Shown here piece after piece: positions 29,861 to 40,655 of a stretch of 64,000 nt of DNA. Position numbers and translations under genes: made by a program. The first letter of the stretch is position 1, and the number at the start of each line of letters is the position of its first letter. The notes under the pieces were generated by a model. The model saw nothing but the letters and a program-made list of their open reading frames with translations, had not been told where the DNA came from and searched no databases. Location of the stretch: assembly GCA_015055805.1 (NCBI GenBank), contig SVHN01000004.1, positions 88,811-152,810 of the forward strand, in the 5' to 3' direction. The DNA is from Clostridiales bacterium (GTDB lineage: Bacteria > Bacillota > Clostridia > Christensenellales > Borkfalkiaceae).

Positions 29861-31450
29861 TTATTTGTTATAAAGTTTTTCGTATTCGCCTGCCAAATTC
29901 TTCCAAGAGAAGTCCGTATTCATTGCGCGTGACTGAACGTCTTTCCACGCAGTTTTATCATGATAAGTTCTTATAGCCTCATTAATGACGTAGAGCATAT
30001 CGTGAACGTTATATTCACGGAAGGTAAAACCGTTGCCCTTAACACCTGTATACGCCTTTATACTGTCGTTTAACCCACCTGTTTCACGAACGACAGGAAC
30101 AGTTCCGTACCTACTAGCTATCATTTGAGAAAGCCCACAAGGCTCCATTTTAGACGGCATAAGGAATATATCCGCGCCAGAATAAATTTTTCTTGATAAA
30201 TCCTGATTATATGCAATAATTGAAACGCATTTACCTTTATAGCAAGCCGCTATATGATTAAAGAAGTTTTCATACCCAACTTCCCCTTTACCCAAAATAA
30301 CAACTTGAACGTCGTTACTTAATAGCGTTTCGATTGCGCCTGTAACCAAATCTAATCCTTTGTGCGAAACTAATCTTGAAATTATAGCGATAATCGGGAC
30401 GTCTGGACGAACGGGAAGATTAAGCATCTTTTGAAGTTCTTCCTTACACACTGCTTTTCCTGACAAGTCGTCCTTAGAATAATTCATAAACAAATATTTA
30501 TCGGTTTCTGGATTATAGTAATCTATATCAATGCCGTTCAATATTCCGTGCAATTTTTGAGCGTTACGATTAATAATCGGGTCAAGACCGTGAGCAAAAT
30601 ACGGATGTTTAATTTCTTCAGCATAAGTTGGGCTAACCGTTGACACGATATCCGACATCTCAATCGCGCCTTTCATAAGATTTACGCTACCGTTAAATTC
30701 AACGAAATTCTTGATTGATTCTGAAAACCCGAAAAGTTCGCCAAACGTATCCATATTAAATATACCTTGATATTCAATATTGTGTATAGTAAACACCGTT
30801 TTAACCTTGCTAAAATTTTCGTTACCGTAATACATTCCTTTTAGGAATATAATAGACGCTGCCGTTTGCCAATCGTTACAATGCAAAACGTCGGGATAAA
30901 TGTCAAGTCTTGAAATGGTATCAAGCGCAGCGCGTGAGAAAAACGCAAATCTTTCCCCGTCGTCATAAAAGCCGTATATATTGCCTTCACGCTTAAAGTA
31001 ATACTCGTTATCGATAAAATAAAACTTAACACCTTGATATTCATAATAGAATATTCCAGCATATTGCCAACGCCATGCAACAGATACGTTAAAATTAGTT
31101 AAAAACTTGAATTTAGACCTAAACTCGTCAGAAATACTGCCGTAAAGCGGTAAAATAACGCTTACGTCAAGATTTTTATTAGTTGCAAGTGCTTTGGGTA
31201 GTGATCCTAAAACGTCAGCAAGTCCACCCGTTGCAATAAAGGGTGCTGCTTCAGAGCCTAAAAAGACAATCTTCTTTTTTGCCGTTACCTTTATTTTGGG
31301 AAGTTTTCCAGTTTTTACTGTTTTTTCTACTACAGTCAATACTTCAGCCGTTGCTTTTTTTCTCGCAGTACTCTTTGTCGTCGTTTTTACTTCGGTATTT
31401 TTTGATATCGCCTTCTTTGTAGTAGGAGTCGTCTTTTTTGTTGTTGCCAT
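29861..31450 (-). CDS. glgA: Glycogen synthase (GT5) with Lys/Thr-rich N-terminal extension
   Basis: 529 aa; KKKIVFLGSEAAPFIATGGLADVLGSLPKAL, HCNDWQTA, SRLVSHKGLDLV, PSKMEPCGLSQMIASRYG. Confidence 0.94.
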   Translation of the reverse strand: MATTKKTTPTTKKAISKNTEVKTTTKSTARKKATAEVLTVVEKTVKTGKLPKIKVTAKKKIVFLGSEAAPFIATGGLADVLGSLPKALATNKNLDVSVILPLYGSISDEFRSKFKFLTNFNVSVAWRWQYAGIFYYEYQGVKFYFIDNEYYFKREGNIYGFYDDGERFAFFSRAALDTISRLDIYPDVLHCNDWQTAASIIFLKGMYYGNENFSKVKTVFTIHNIEYQGIFNMDTFGELFGFSESIKNFVEFNGSVNLMKGAIEMSDIVSTVSPTYAEEIKHPYFAHGLDPIINRNAQKLHGILNGIDIDYYNPETDKYLFMNYSKDDLSGKAVCKEELQKMLNLPVRPDVPIIAIISRLVSHKGLDLVTGAIETLLSNDVQVVILGKGEVGYENFFNHIAACYKGKCVSIIAYNQDLSRKIYSGADIFLMPSKMEPCGLSQMIASRYGTVPVVRETGGLNDSIKAYTGVKGNGFTFREYNVHDMLYVINEAIRTYHDKTAWKDVQSRAMNTDFSWKNLAGEYEKLYNK

Positions 31451-31460
31451 AAAATTCTCC

Positions 31461-32573
31461 TTATATCATTATTCCTTTACCTATATAGAAAGGATGATTT
31501 TCGCTGCCTGAAAGAACTCTTCTGTTTCTTACGACAACGTTTTTATCTGTTATAATACAATTCAATGTACTATTTTCACCTAAAACGGTATTTTGCATTA
31601 TAATACTGTTTTTAACGACAGCACCCCTTGCAACCTTAACGTTTCTAAAAATAATACTGTTTTCAACTTCACCCTCAATTTCACAACCGTCTGCAATCAT
31701 TGAGTTTTTAATTATCGCGCTGTTTCCAAATTTTGTGGGCGCGGAGTCTCTAATCTTCGTAAACACACTTCTGTCACCAAAAACTTCGTGCCTAACGTCC
31801 TGATCCAACAGTCGCATATTACTATCAAAATATGCTTGAAGAGACGTTATTCCCGCATAGAAACCTTTATGCTCATACCCTATAATCTTCATGCTTTTAA
31901 GGTTTGCAGCCACAATATCCGTCATAAAGTGATGTTTGTTATGAGAAATACTGTCCACGACTATATTTTGTAGTAATGATTTTTTCATAACGAAAACGTT
32001 AGTACAAACGTTAGTGCCAGTCTCGACCACATTATCTTTATAACTTACGCCGACAATCCTTCCGTCTTGAACGTCAAAAATAGTTGCCGTCTTTGGAAAA
32101 TATTCGGGTTTTTCTAGTTTTTTATAGATTATAGAAATATCCGCCTGATTGCGTATGTGTGAATCGATAACGTCGTTATAATTAACTCTTGAAATAGAAT
32201 CACAATCAGTCATTACGACGTATTCCTCGTCCGCGCGGAACAAAAAACTAGTTATACCTTTAAGTGCCTCAAGTCTTGTAGTATATAAACTACTACTTTC
32301 CCTATCTCCATATGGTGGTAAAATAATAACGCCGCCATCTTTTCTTGCTAGGTCCCAATCCTTACCACTTCCAACGTGATCCATTAAAGACTGGTAATTG
32401 CTTTTAGTAATTATACCAACCGTATCTATACCTGAGTTGACCATGTTTGATAGCGGAAAATCTATAAGACGGTATCTTCCGCCGACAGGTATTGAACCGA
32501 GAGTTCTTTCCCTTACAAGCTCAGGAACGTTATCGTCGTGAATATTTGAAAATATTATGCCAACGGCTCTCAT
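31461..32573 (-). CDS. glgD: Glucose-1-phosphate adenylyltransferase regulatory-type subunit GlgD (start reassigned to MRAVGI)
   Basis: MRAVGIIFSNIHDDNVPELVRERTLGSIPVGGRYRLIDFPLSNMVNSGI; SD aaggagg before the ATG at 32573. Confidence 0.92.
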   Translation of the reverse strand: MRAVGIIFSNIHDDNVPELVRERTLGSIPVGGRYRLIDFPLSNMVNSGIDTVGIITKSNYQSLMDHVGSGKDWDLARKDGGVIILPPYGDRESSSLYTTRLEALKGITSFLFRADEEYVVMTDCDSISRVNYNDVIDSHIRNQADISIIYKKLEKPEYFPKTATIFDVQDGRIVGVSYKDNVVETGTNVCTNVFVMKKSLLQNIVVDSISHNKHHFMTDIVAANLKSMKIIGYEHKGFYAGITSLQAYFDSNMRLLDQDVRHEVFGDRSVFTKIRDSAPTKFGNSAIIKNSMIADGCEIEGEVENSIIFRNVKVARGAVVKNSIIMQNTVLGENSTLNCIITDKNVVVRNRRVLSGSENHPFYIGKGIMI

Positions 32574-32574
32574 A

Positions 32575-33786
32575 TTAATTTTCCTCCTTAGAAAGATTAT
32601 TATCAATAATTGCGCCGCCTTCAACGGATACGCCGTCAGCAACGGTTATTCCTCTACCTAAAAGTGCGATACCCTTTTTGCTTTCTTTTACATCACCGAT
32701 TTTTGCGTTTTTACCAATTATGGTATTTTCGTCAATTATTGAATATTCGATCGTTGCATTTTCATTAACGACAACATCGCCCATGATTATACTGTTCTTA
32801 ATTACAGCACCTTTCTTTACTATTACGTCGCTACCTAAAACAGAATTTTCAACGCTTCCGTATATTTCACAACCGGACATTATAATGCTGTTGTCAACCT
32901 TTGCGCCGTCACCGATATATTGAGGTGGCGCAAGCGGACTACGCGACTGAATTTTCCAGTTTGAATCCCCCACGTCAAATTTTGGACTATCGCCAAGAAG
33001 GTCCATATTTGCCTCATATAGCGATTCAATAGTTCCAACGTCTTTCCAGTATCCTTCAAACCTATACGCCATCATTTTTTCGCCACAAGATAGCATTTTT
33101 GGTAATATGTCTTTACCAAAGTCGTTGGACGAATCAGGATTTTGACTATCTTCTTCAAGATATTTTTGAAGTTTTTTTGTCGAGAACACGTAAATGCCCA
33201 TTGATGCAAGCGTTGATTTAGGTTTTTTTGGTTTTTCTTCAAACTCATAAATACTTCCGTCTTCGTTTGTATTTAATATACCAAACCTAGATGCTTCTTC
33301 AATCGGCACGTCAATTGCTGCGATAGTGCAATCTGCGCCGTTTAATATATGGTAGTTTACCATAAGCGAATAATTCATTTTATAAATATGATCACCTGAC
33401 AATATTAAAACGTAATCGGGATTATACTGATTGATAAACCTAAGGTTTTGATAAATAGCGTTTGCCGTGCCCTTATACCAGTCAGAAGAGTTCTTTCCTT
33501 GGTACGGTGGCAAAGTATGCACACCGCCAAAAGTTCTATCCAAATCCCAGGGTTGTCCATTTCCTATGTAGGAATTAAGGATTAACGGTTGATACTGCGT
33601 AAGAACGCCCACCGTATCAATGCCTGAATTTACGCAGTTTGATAACGGAAAGTCAATAATCCTATATTTTCCCCCAAACGATACCGCTGGTTTTGCGATA
33701 TTGCTAGTTAGCGCATACAAACGGCTTCCCTGACCACCTGCAAGCAACATTGCCACACACTTTTTCTTCCTCATCATATATATCAA
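32575..33786 (-). CDS. glgC: Glucose-1-phosphate adenylyltransferase
   Basis: 403 aa; [50 protein letters not shown]. Confidence 0.95.
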   Translation of the reverse strand: MIYMMRKKKCVAMLLAGGQGSRLYALTSNIAKPAVSFGGKYRIIDFPLSNCVNSGIDTVGVLTQYQPLILNSYIGNGQPWDLDRTFGGVHTLPPYQGKNSSDWYKGTANAIYQNLRFINQYNPDYVLILSGDHIYKMNYSLMVNYHILNGADCTIAAIDVPIEEASRFGILNTNEDGSIYEFEEKPKKPKSTLASMGIYVFSTKKLQKYLEEDSQNPDSSNDFGKDILPKMLSCGEKMMAYRFEGYWKDVGTIESLYEANMDLLGDSPKFDVGDSNWKIQSRSPLAPPQYIGDGAKVDNSIIMSGCEIYGSVENSVLGSDVIVKKGAVIKNSIIMGDVVVNENATIEYSIIDENTIIGKNAKIGDVKESKKGIALLGRGITVADGVSVEGGAIIDNNLSKEEN

Positions 33787-33794
33787 GTTTCTCC

Positions 33795-35705
33795 TTAAAA
33801 TAAATTATCTAATTTAACAAAATATATTCCACTAAACCGCGGCAAAGAAACGCGTATAGAATTTTCTTTGCCATGTGCATAAAATTTAGTTGTCTTTATG
33901 GTCTTACGCCTTTGCTTACCACTTCCGCCATACCTTTTATCGTCAGTACATAAAACCGCTTTATAAACGCCTTTATTTGCGCCTATACGATAACAGTCAA
34001 AATCTACACCTGAAAAATTAAACAGCGCAAGCAACTCTCTACCAAACTTATCACGCCTAATAAACGATATAACGTTATTGTCGCGTTCTTCAACCGACAC
34101 CCATTCAAAACCCGACCAAGAATCTTCAATTTCAAACAGTTGAGGGGTTGATTTATAAAAATTATTTAAACGCTTATTAAACATATGTAGTTTTTTATGT
34201 CTTTCATATTGCAACATAAAAAACTCAATACCTTCCTTATAATTCCACTCTTTAAATTGCCCGAACTCACTTCCCATAAACGAAAGTTTTTTTCCGGGGT
34301 GCGCAAAAGTGTAAAGCATAAAGGTTTTCATTGACGCAAATTTATCGTCAATATTGCCGTACATTTTATCAAGTAAGGATTTTTTACCATGAACAACTTC
34401 GTCGTGCGATATCGGTAAAATATAGTTTTCACTAAATGCATAGCACATAGAAAAGGTAAGTTTATCGTGATTACTCGAACGGAAATACGGATCTAACTGC
34501 ATGTATTTTAACACGTCGTTCATCCAACCCATATTCCATTTATAGTTAAAACCAAGCCCACCTTCGCTTACAGGTTTTGTAATTTTTGGAAATGCCGTTG
34601 ACTCTTCTGCCGCCATTATTGCGTTTGGAAATTTTGAAAATACTATAGTATTAAGTTTTTGAAAAAATGCAATTGCTTCAAGATTATAATTGCCGCCGTT
34701 TTGGTTTGGTATCCACTCACCAGGTTCTCTATCGTAATCAAGGTATAACATTGATGCAACAGCATCAACCCTTAAACCATCTACGTGAAATTTTTCAAGT
34801 AAAAACAAGGCGTTTGAAACAAGAAAACATTGAATTTCATTTCTCCCCCAGTCGAATAAGCGTGTTCCCCAAGTCTTATGTTCTTTTCTGTCCCAGCCTT
34901 GATTTTCATAACAAGGCGTGCCGTCAAACTCATAGAGTCCGTGTAAATCTTTTGGAAAATGTCCAGGAACCCAGTCAACTATAACAGAAATACCAGCGCG
35001 GTGACACTTATCCACGAAATACATAAAGTCTTTTGGCGTGCCGAACCTTGAAGAAACTGAATAATACCCAGTTACCTGATATCCCCACGACCCATCAAAC
35101 GGATATTCGCTAACCGGCATAAGTTCTAAATGAGTATAACCCATTTTAGAAACGTATTTAACGAGTTCGTCGGCAAGTTCACGATAGGTATAATAATCGC
35201 CGTTTTCGTGTCTTTTCCAAGACGCTAAATTTACTTCATAAATATTCATCGGCTTATCATAAACAGGTTTTCTATTTGCAATAAACTCTGCGTCTTTCCA
35301 CTCGTAGCCGTCAATATTATAAAGTTTTGACGCCGTTCCGCTTGGTGTTTCCGCATGGAACGCGTAAGGGTCTGCCTTAAACACGGTATTACCGTTATGA
35401 TTGACAGCAAACTTATAGGCGTCATACTCTTTTAAGCCTTCGACAAAGAGTTCAAAAACACCGCCGTCTGATATTCTATTCATAATGTTAGCGTTTTCAT
35501 TCCAAAAATTAAAATCACCAACCACCGAAACAGTTTGAGCATTTGGCGCCCAAGTACGGAAAATAACGCCGTTCTTACCGTTTACACAAGCGAAATGCGC
35601 GCCCATATAGTCATAGGCGCGATAATTCGTTCCTTGATGAAATAAGTACAAGGGAAGTTTATCTTCTTCAGTTTTGAGATTAACCTTTATATTTTTCATT
35701 AGCAA
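33795..35705 (-). CDS. glgB: 1,4-alpha-glucan branching enzyme
   Basis: 636 aa; [63 protein letters not shown]. Confidence 0.96.
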   Translation of the reverse strand: MLMKNIKVNLKTEEDKLPLYLFHQGTNYRAYDYMGAHFACVNGKNGVIFRTWAPNAQTVSVVGDFNFWNENANIMNRISDGGVFELFVEGLKEYDAYKFAVNHNGNTVFKADPYAFHAETPSGTASKLYNIDGYEWKDAEFIANRKPVYDKPMNIYEVNLASWKRHENGDYYTYRELADELVKYVSKMGYTHLELMPVSEYPFDGSWGYQVTGYYSVSSRFGTPKDFMYFVDKCHRAGISVIVDWVPGHFPKDLHGLYEFDGTPCYENQGWDRKEHKTWGTRLFDWGRNEIQCFLVSNALFLLEKFHVDGLRVDAVASMLYLDYDREPGEWIPNQNGGNYNLEAIAFFQKLNTIVFSKFPNAIMAAEESTAFPKITKPVSEGGLGFNYKWNMGWMNDVLKYMQLDPYFRSSNHDKLTFSMCYAFSENYILPISHDEVVHGKKSLLDKMYGNIDDKFASMKTFMLYTFAHPGKKLSFMGSEFGQFKEWNYKEGIEFFMLQYERHKKLHMFNKRLNNFYKSTPQLFEIEDSWSGFEWVSVEERDNNVISFIRRDKFGRELLALFNFSGVDFDCYRIGANKGVYKAVLCTDDKRYGGSGKQRRKTIKTTKFYAHGKENSIRVSLPRFSGIYFVKLDNLF

Positions 35706-37129
35706 ACGTACTCGGGGTTCTTCTTAGGCGCGGTGTCCATTTCCTGTTTGGTGCTTTCATATCCTTTTCTACCAAAGAGTGCGTAAGTTGCGTTTTTGCC
35801 ACCTTCAACACCTGGCTGATTAAACGTATTAATATTAAGCATTGCGCCCGTAAACGCAGTTTCCATTTCAAACAAATACAAAAGTTCACCTATGGTAAAC
35901 GCGTTTACTTCGGGTAAAGTAATCGTGTAATTAAGTCTATGCGCCGTGGTCAATGCGTATTCAGTTGCTTTTCTTTCAGTATTAATAAGTTCGTTCATGG
36001 TATGACCACAAAGGAACGAAACGTCAGGAATATCCTTACACCCCTCACTGATGTCAACCGTCTTACGGAAAGATTCGACAGCAATTATAGTAATAACCTT
36101 ATCAAACGGACCTTCTCTATACAACTGTACTTGTGAGTGTTGGTCAGTAACACCCAAAGCTTTTACAGGGGTTTGTCCAACGAATACTTCATTACCATCA
36201 TTATCGACGGCTTTACCAAGACTTTCGCCCCAAAGTTGACAATACCAGTCTGCAATATATTTTAGGCTATCAGCATAAGGCATCATTACAGAAATATTTT
36301 TGCCCTTTTTCATTGCCATAAATTCAAGAAGTGCAGTAATTAACGCAGGATTTTTTCTTAAATCTTTATTTTTGCAGATTTTATCCATATGCTGAGCACC
36401 TGCAAGCATTGCCTTGATATCAATACCAACTACCGCAGCAGGTAAAAGACCTACTGGGCAAAGTTCAGAAAACCTTCCACCAACACCGTCCGGAATATAA
36501 AAGGTCTTTAATCCTTCAACTTTTGCAATCTTAATGAGATTACCCTTATTTTCTGAAGTTGTAGCTATCATATGGTCTTTAGCTTTTTCGCCGTATTTTT
36601 TCTTTAATATATCCATAATGATAAGATATTGCGCCATAGTTTCACTAGTCGCACCGCTCTTTGTTACAACGTTAAATATAGTTTTATCTAAATCCAAAAC
36701 GTCTAAAAGCGCAGCCATTCTTTCGGGATCGACGTTATCTTCAACGTAAAGCTTTGGAAATTTGCGTTTTGATTTTGGTAGTTCGTTATGTCTTAAATGA
36801 CAAAGTGCTTGAAAAACCGCAATCGGGCCTAATGCCGATCCGCCTATACCTAGCACAACGAAGTTATCAAATTTTTTCTTTATATCTTTAGCGGTTGCAA
36901 TAATGTCTGCAACAATTTCCTTTTGGTTATAAGGAAGTTCTGTCCACCCCATCATGCCTTTGCCGCGATTAGCCATTACGGTTTTATACGCGTCGTTTAC
37001 GACTTTTTTATTCGCAGAAAAATCATCTAAAGTAAACCCTTGGTCAGCCCCTATATAGTCTGCCATCATGTTGTTGTAGTCAACTTTTAATTCCATACTT
37101 TTACGCCAATCGGTTTTCTTGTAGTCCAT
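35699..37129 (-). CDS. pgi: Glucose-6-phosphate isomerase
   Basis: 476 aa; VLGIGGSALGP, TKSGATSET, GVGGRFSELCPVGLLPAA; internal start MELKVDYNN is an alternative. Confidence 0.94.
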   Translation of the reverse strand: MDYKKTDWRKSMELKVDYNNMMADYIGADQGFTLDDFSANKKVVNDAYKTVMANRGKGMMGWTELPYNQKEIVADIIATAKDIKKKFDNFVVLGIGGSALGPIAVFQALCHLRHNELPKSKRKFPKLYVEDNVDPERMAALLDVLDLDKTIFNVVTKSGATSETMAQYLIIMDILKKKYGEKAKDHMIATTSENKGNLIKIAKVEGLKTFYIPDGVGGRFSELCPVGLLPAAVVGIDIKAMLAGAQHMDKICKNKDLRKNPALITALLEFMAMKKGKNISVMMPYADSLKYIADWYCQLWGESLGKAVDNDGNEVFVGQTPVKALGVTDQHSQVQLYREGPFDKVITIIAVESFRKTVDISEGCKDIPDVSFLCGHTMNELINTERKATEYALTTAHRLNYTITLPEVNAFTIGELLYLFEMETAFTGAMLNINTFNQPGVEGGKNATYALFGRKGYESTKQEMDTAPKKNPEYVC

Positions 37130-37160
37130 TTATATTTCTCCTATTATATTTATTATATAT

Positions 37161-37189
37161 ATAATAATACTAAATCATCGTTTTGTCAA
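37161..37189 (-). promoter_or_regulatory. sigma-A promoter of the pgi-glg operon
   Basis: Minus strand TTGACA, 17-nt spacer, TATTAT. Confidence 0.8.
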
Positions 37190-37257
37190 TAACGATTTGC
37201 TTAAATTTCCAAATTTTACAAATTTATAATACTTTTATGCAAACTAGACCTAAAAAT

Positions 37258-37286
37258 TTGACATTATTAAACAAAATACTTAAAAT
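37258..37286 (+). promoter_or_regulatory. sigma-A promoter for the HAD gene
   Basis: TTGACA, 17-nt spacer, TAAAAT. Confidence 0.7.
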
Positions 37287-37311
37287 GGATATACACACGG
37301 AGGCAAAAAAA

Positions 37312-37899
37312 GTGATTAAAAACGTTATTTTCGATATAGGCAACGTAATCTTATATTTTAACAGAGATTTTTTACTTGGTACTTATTATCAAGGCGAAGA
37401 CTACGAATTGATAAAAGAAAAACTCTTCTCTAAATGGGAAGATCAAGACGAAGGACTAATAACTTCACAAGAATACATTAAAAACGTATTAGCGTCACTA
37501 CCACAAAAATATCACTACGTAGCAAACACCGTACTAAATTACTGGGAATACTCAATGCGGTATACTGATGGAATAATAAGCCTAATTCAAGAACTAAAAG
37601 AAAAAGGATATAAGCTCTATATCCTTTCAAATATGACCGACCACTTTATCAGTCGCGATTATAAATTTCCTATACTAAAAGAGTTTGACGGAATAGTGTA
37701 TTCCGCCCCTATAAAAATGATAAAACCCAACCCCAAAATATTCGAGTATATATTAAGCAAATATTCGCTTAACCCAGAAGAGTGCATATTTACCGACGAT
37801 ACGAAACCGAACCTTGCAGCAGCTGCAAGGTTCGGTATAAAAACTTTTCATTTTCAGAATAATACTGCGCAATTAAGAAAGTTTATATTATCCCTTTAA
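37312..37899 (+). CDS. HAD-superfamily hydrolase (start reassigned to GTG)
   Basis: VIKNVIFDIGNVILYF, LSNMTDHF, KPNPKIFEYIL, CIFTDDTKPNL; GGAGG 8 nt before GTG at 37312; the promoter lies inside the longer ORF at 37183. Confidence 0.85.
   Translation: MIKNVIFDIGNVILYFNRDFLLGTYYQGEDYELIKEKLFSKWEDQDEGLITSQEYIKNVLASLPQKYHYVANTVLNYWEYSMRYTDGIISLIQELKEKGYKLYILSNMTDHFISRDYKFPILKEFDGIVYSAPIKMIKPNPKIFEYILSKYSLNPEECIFTDDTKPNLAAAARFGIKTFHFQNNTAQLRKFILSL
37806..37836. repeat. Perfect 15+1+15 inverted repeat inside the HAD CDS
   Basis: ACCGAACCTTGCAGC-A-GCTGCAAGGTTCGGT. Confidence 0.9.
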
Positions 37900-40515
37900 G
37901 TCCTTTATTTGTGACATAATCTTGTCGCGCATATCTAGGTATTTATTGAGTTTTGCACGTTCGCTATCAACAAGTTGTTTAGGTGCTTTTTCCAAGAATC
38001 CGTTATTAGATAATTTGCCGTTTGCCCTAGCAATCTCACTCATAACACTATCGAGTTCTTTATTCAATCTTTCAATTTCTTTTTCAAGATCAACAAGTTC
38101 CCCTAACGGAACGAAAAGTTCAAAGCCATCAATTACCTGCGAAATAACTTTTGCGGGTAATTTTGTTTTATCTTCAATAACTTCTATATCTGATACACCT
38201 GCAAGTTTTTGAATATAAAGCCCACCGTTTTTAACAACCTTTTTGTTTTCCGTAATAACGTAAAGCGTTACCTTTTTAGACGGAGCAGCACCTACCTGAA
38301 CTTTAATATTTCTTATGCACTTAATAATCTCTTTTACAGGCTCAATCTCTTTAACACTAGCAGAATATCCAAGTCTAGCGTTATATCTGGGGAAGTCTGC
38401 TAACATCAACGGGCCTTTCGCGTTTGGAATGCTCTTATAGATTTTTTCAGTAATAAACGGTACAAACGGGTGCAAAAGTTTCATTGTTTCGCCGAGAACA
38501 AACGTTAAAACACTAATGGTGTCGTTACGTTTTTTCTCGTCCTCGCCGTAAAGAATAGGCTTAGTAAGTTCAATGTACCAGTCGCAGAAATCCGTCCAAA
38601 CAAAATCGTAAAGATTTGCAAGAGCAACACCCATTTCGTATTTTTCCATATTGAGCGTCACGTCTTTAACCGTCTTGTTCAGTTTTGAAATAATCCACTT
38701 ATCTGCAGAGCTGAGCTTAATATTTTTAATATCTGATATCTTCTTTCCTTCAGCGTTCATCAAAACGAAACGCGACGCGTTCCAAATCTTGTTCATAAAG
38801 TTTCTCGCGCCTTCGATTTTCTCATCAGAAAATCTCATATCACTGCCCGCAGCAACGCCGTTAATCAACGAAAATCTCAACGTATCTGCGCCGTATTTAG
38901 ATATAATTTCCGTAGGATCAATACCGTTTCCCAACGATTTACTCATTTTCCTACCCTGAGAGTCACGAACCAAACCGTGGATTAAGATATCCTTAAACGG
39001 TATGCGTTTCATGTGTTCAAGTCCAGAGAAAATCATACGAGCAACCCAGAAGAATATAATATCGTATCCCGTTACTAACACGTCGGTAGGATAGAAATAT
39101 TCAAGATCTTCCGTCTTATCTGGATATCCAAGCGTAGAGAACGGCCACAATGCCGACGAGAACCAAGTATCAAGCACGTCCTCGTCCTGCTTAATATTAG
39201 TACTTCCGCACTTAGTGCATACTTTAACGTCGGTTTTAGAAATCATCATTTCACCGCAATCTTCACAATAATATGCAGGAATCCTATGCCCCCACCAAAG
39301 TTGACGTGAAATACACCAGTCCTTAACGTTTTCCATCCAGTTGAAATAAATTTTGCTAAATCTATCGGGAGTAAATTTAACACTCTTCTTTCTTACAACG
39401 TCAATAGCCGGTTTTGCGAGCGGTTCCATTTTTACAAACCATTGCTTACTAACAATAGGCTCAACGGTATGATTACATCTATAACAATGTCCCACGCTGT
39501 GGTGTAGCGGCTCGATTTTTTCAAGCACGCCAAGCGATTTAAGTTCTTCAACGATAAGTTTTCTGCACTCTAACGCAGGCATACCCTTATACTTGCCAGC
39601 GTTTTCGTTCATGGTTCCATCGTCAGCAATAACTTTAACAACAGAAAGATTGTGTCTAAGCCCCACTTCAAAGTCGTTAGGATCGTGCGCAGGAGTAATC
39701 TTAACAGCACCGGTACCAAATTCAAGTTCGACGTATTCGTCGTAAACGATAGGAATTTCCTTGTTTACGATAGGAAGAACTAAAACTTTGCCTTCCATAC
39801 CAGCATATCTCTTATCCTTGGGATTTACAGCAACAGCCGTATCACCAAGCATGGTTTCCGGTCTAGAAGTTGCAACGGTTACATACTCATCAGTACCCTT
39901 GATAGGATATTTTATATACCAAAGGCTGCTGTCTTCTTCTACGTATTCAACTTCTGCATCAGAAAGAGCGGTTTTACACTCTGGACACCAGTTAATAATT
40001 CTGTCACCACGGTAGATAAGACCTTTTTCATAAAGATTTACGAAAACTTCTTTTACTGCCTTAGAACATCTTTCGTCCATAGTAAAAGCAAGTCTTGACC
40101 AGTCGCACGAGGAGCCAAGAGTTTTTAGCTGTTCAATAATTCTTCCGCCGTATTTTTCCTTCCAAGCCCAAGCACGTTCTAAAAAACCTTCTCTACCGAT
40201 ATCGTTTTTAGTAATACCTTCTTTGGCCATCTGTTCCACTATTTTAACCTCGGTCGCAATAGAGGCGTGGTCGGTACCAGGCAACCACAAAGCGCTATAT
40301 CCTTGCATTCTTTTAAACCTAATAAGAGTATCTTGCAAGGTTTCGTCTAGAGCGTGCCCCATGTGAAGTTGCCCCGTAATGTTAGGCGGCGGTATTACGA
40401 TTGTAAAGGGAAGTTTGTTAGCGTCAACCTTAGCCTTAAAATACCCATTACTCTCCCATTCTTCATAAATATCCTTCTCAAACTCCGAAGGATTATAAGT
40501 TTTTGCCATATCCAT
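37888..40515 (-). CDS. valS: Valyl-tRNA synthetase (start reassigned to MDMAKTYNP)
   Basis: PPPNITGQLHMGHALDETLQDTLIRFKRMQG, KMSKSLGNGIDP; SD aaggag before the ATG at 40515. Confidence 0.97.
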   Translation of the reverse strand: MDMAKTYNPSEFEKDIYEEWESNGYFKAKVDANKLPFTIVIPPPNITGQLHMGHALDETLQDTLIRFKRMQGYSALWLPGTDHASIATEVKIVEQMAKEGITKNDIGREGFLERAWAWKEKYGGRIIEQLKTLGSSCDWSRLAFTMDERCSKAVKEVFVNLYEKGLIYRGDRIINWCPECKTALSDAEVEYVEEDSSLWYIKYPIKGTDEYVTVATSRPETMLGDTAVAVNPKDKRYAGMEGKVLVLPIVNKEIPIVYDEYVELEFGTGAVKITPAHDPNDFEVGLRHNLSVVKVIADDGTMNENAGKYKGMPALECRKLIVEELKSLGVLEKIEPLHHSVGHCYRCNHTVEPIVSKQWFVKMEPLAKPAIDVVRKKSVKFTPDRFSKIYFNWMENVKDWCISRQLWWGHRIPAYYCEDCGEMMISKTDVKVCTKCGSTNIKQDEDVLDTWFSSALWPFSTLGYPDKTEDLEYFYPTDVLVTGYDIIFFWVARMIFSGLEHMKRIPFKDILIHGLVRDSQGRKMSKSLGNGIDPTEIISKYGADTLRFSLINGVAAGSDMRFSDEKIEGARNFMNKIWNASRFVLMNAEGKKISDIKNIKLSSADKWIISKLNKTVKDVTLNMEKYEMGVALANLYDFVWTDFCDWYIELTKPILYGEDEKKRNDTISVLTFVLGETMKLLHPFVPFITEKIYKSIPNAKGPLMLADFPRYNARLGYSASVKEIEPVKEIIKCIRNIKVQVGAAPSKKVTLYVITENKKVVKNGGLYIQKLAGVSDIEVIEDKTKLPAKVISQVIDGFELFVPLGELVDLEKEIERLNKELDSVMSEIARANGKLSNNGFLEKAPKQLVDSERAKLNKYLDMRDKIMSQIKDLKG

Positions 40516-40548
40516 ATTGGCTTTCTCCTTTAATACAATACGGATTTT

Positions 40549-40577
40549 ATTATACTTCAATTGTTTTCAAATGTCAA
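40549..40577 (-). promoter_or_regulatory. sigma-A promoter for valS
   Basis: TTGACA, 17-nt spacer, TATAAT on the minus strand. Confidence 0.82.
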
Positions 40578-40655
40578 ATATTATCGGGAAACATTATCAA
40601 ATATAATGATAATTTCATAAAATGAACTATAAATATTATCACTTAGAGGTTCACA

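Noticed and set aside
31194-31511. 105-aa hydrophobic plus-strand ORF opposite the glgA N-terminus
   Set aside because: The Phe/Val-rich 'membrane' sequence is the reverse complement of the Lys/Thr-rich glgA extension.
37183-37311. Upstream 43 codons of the HAD ORF
   Set aside because: This segment contains both the pgi and HAD promoters; SD GGAGG and GTG at 37312 give a better start.
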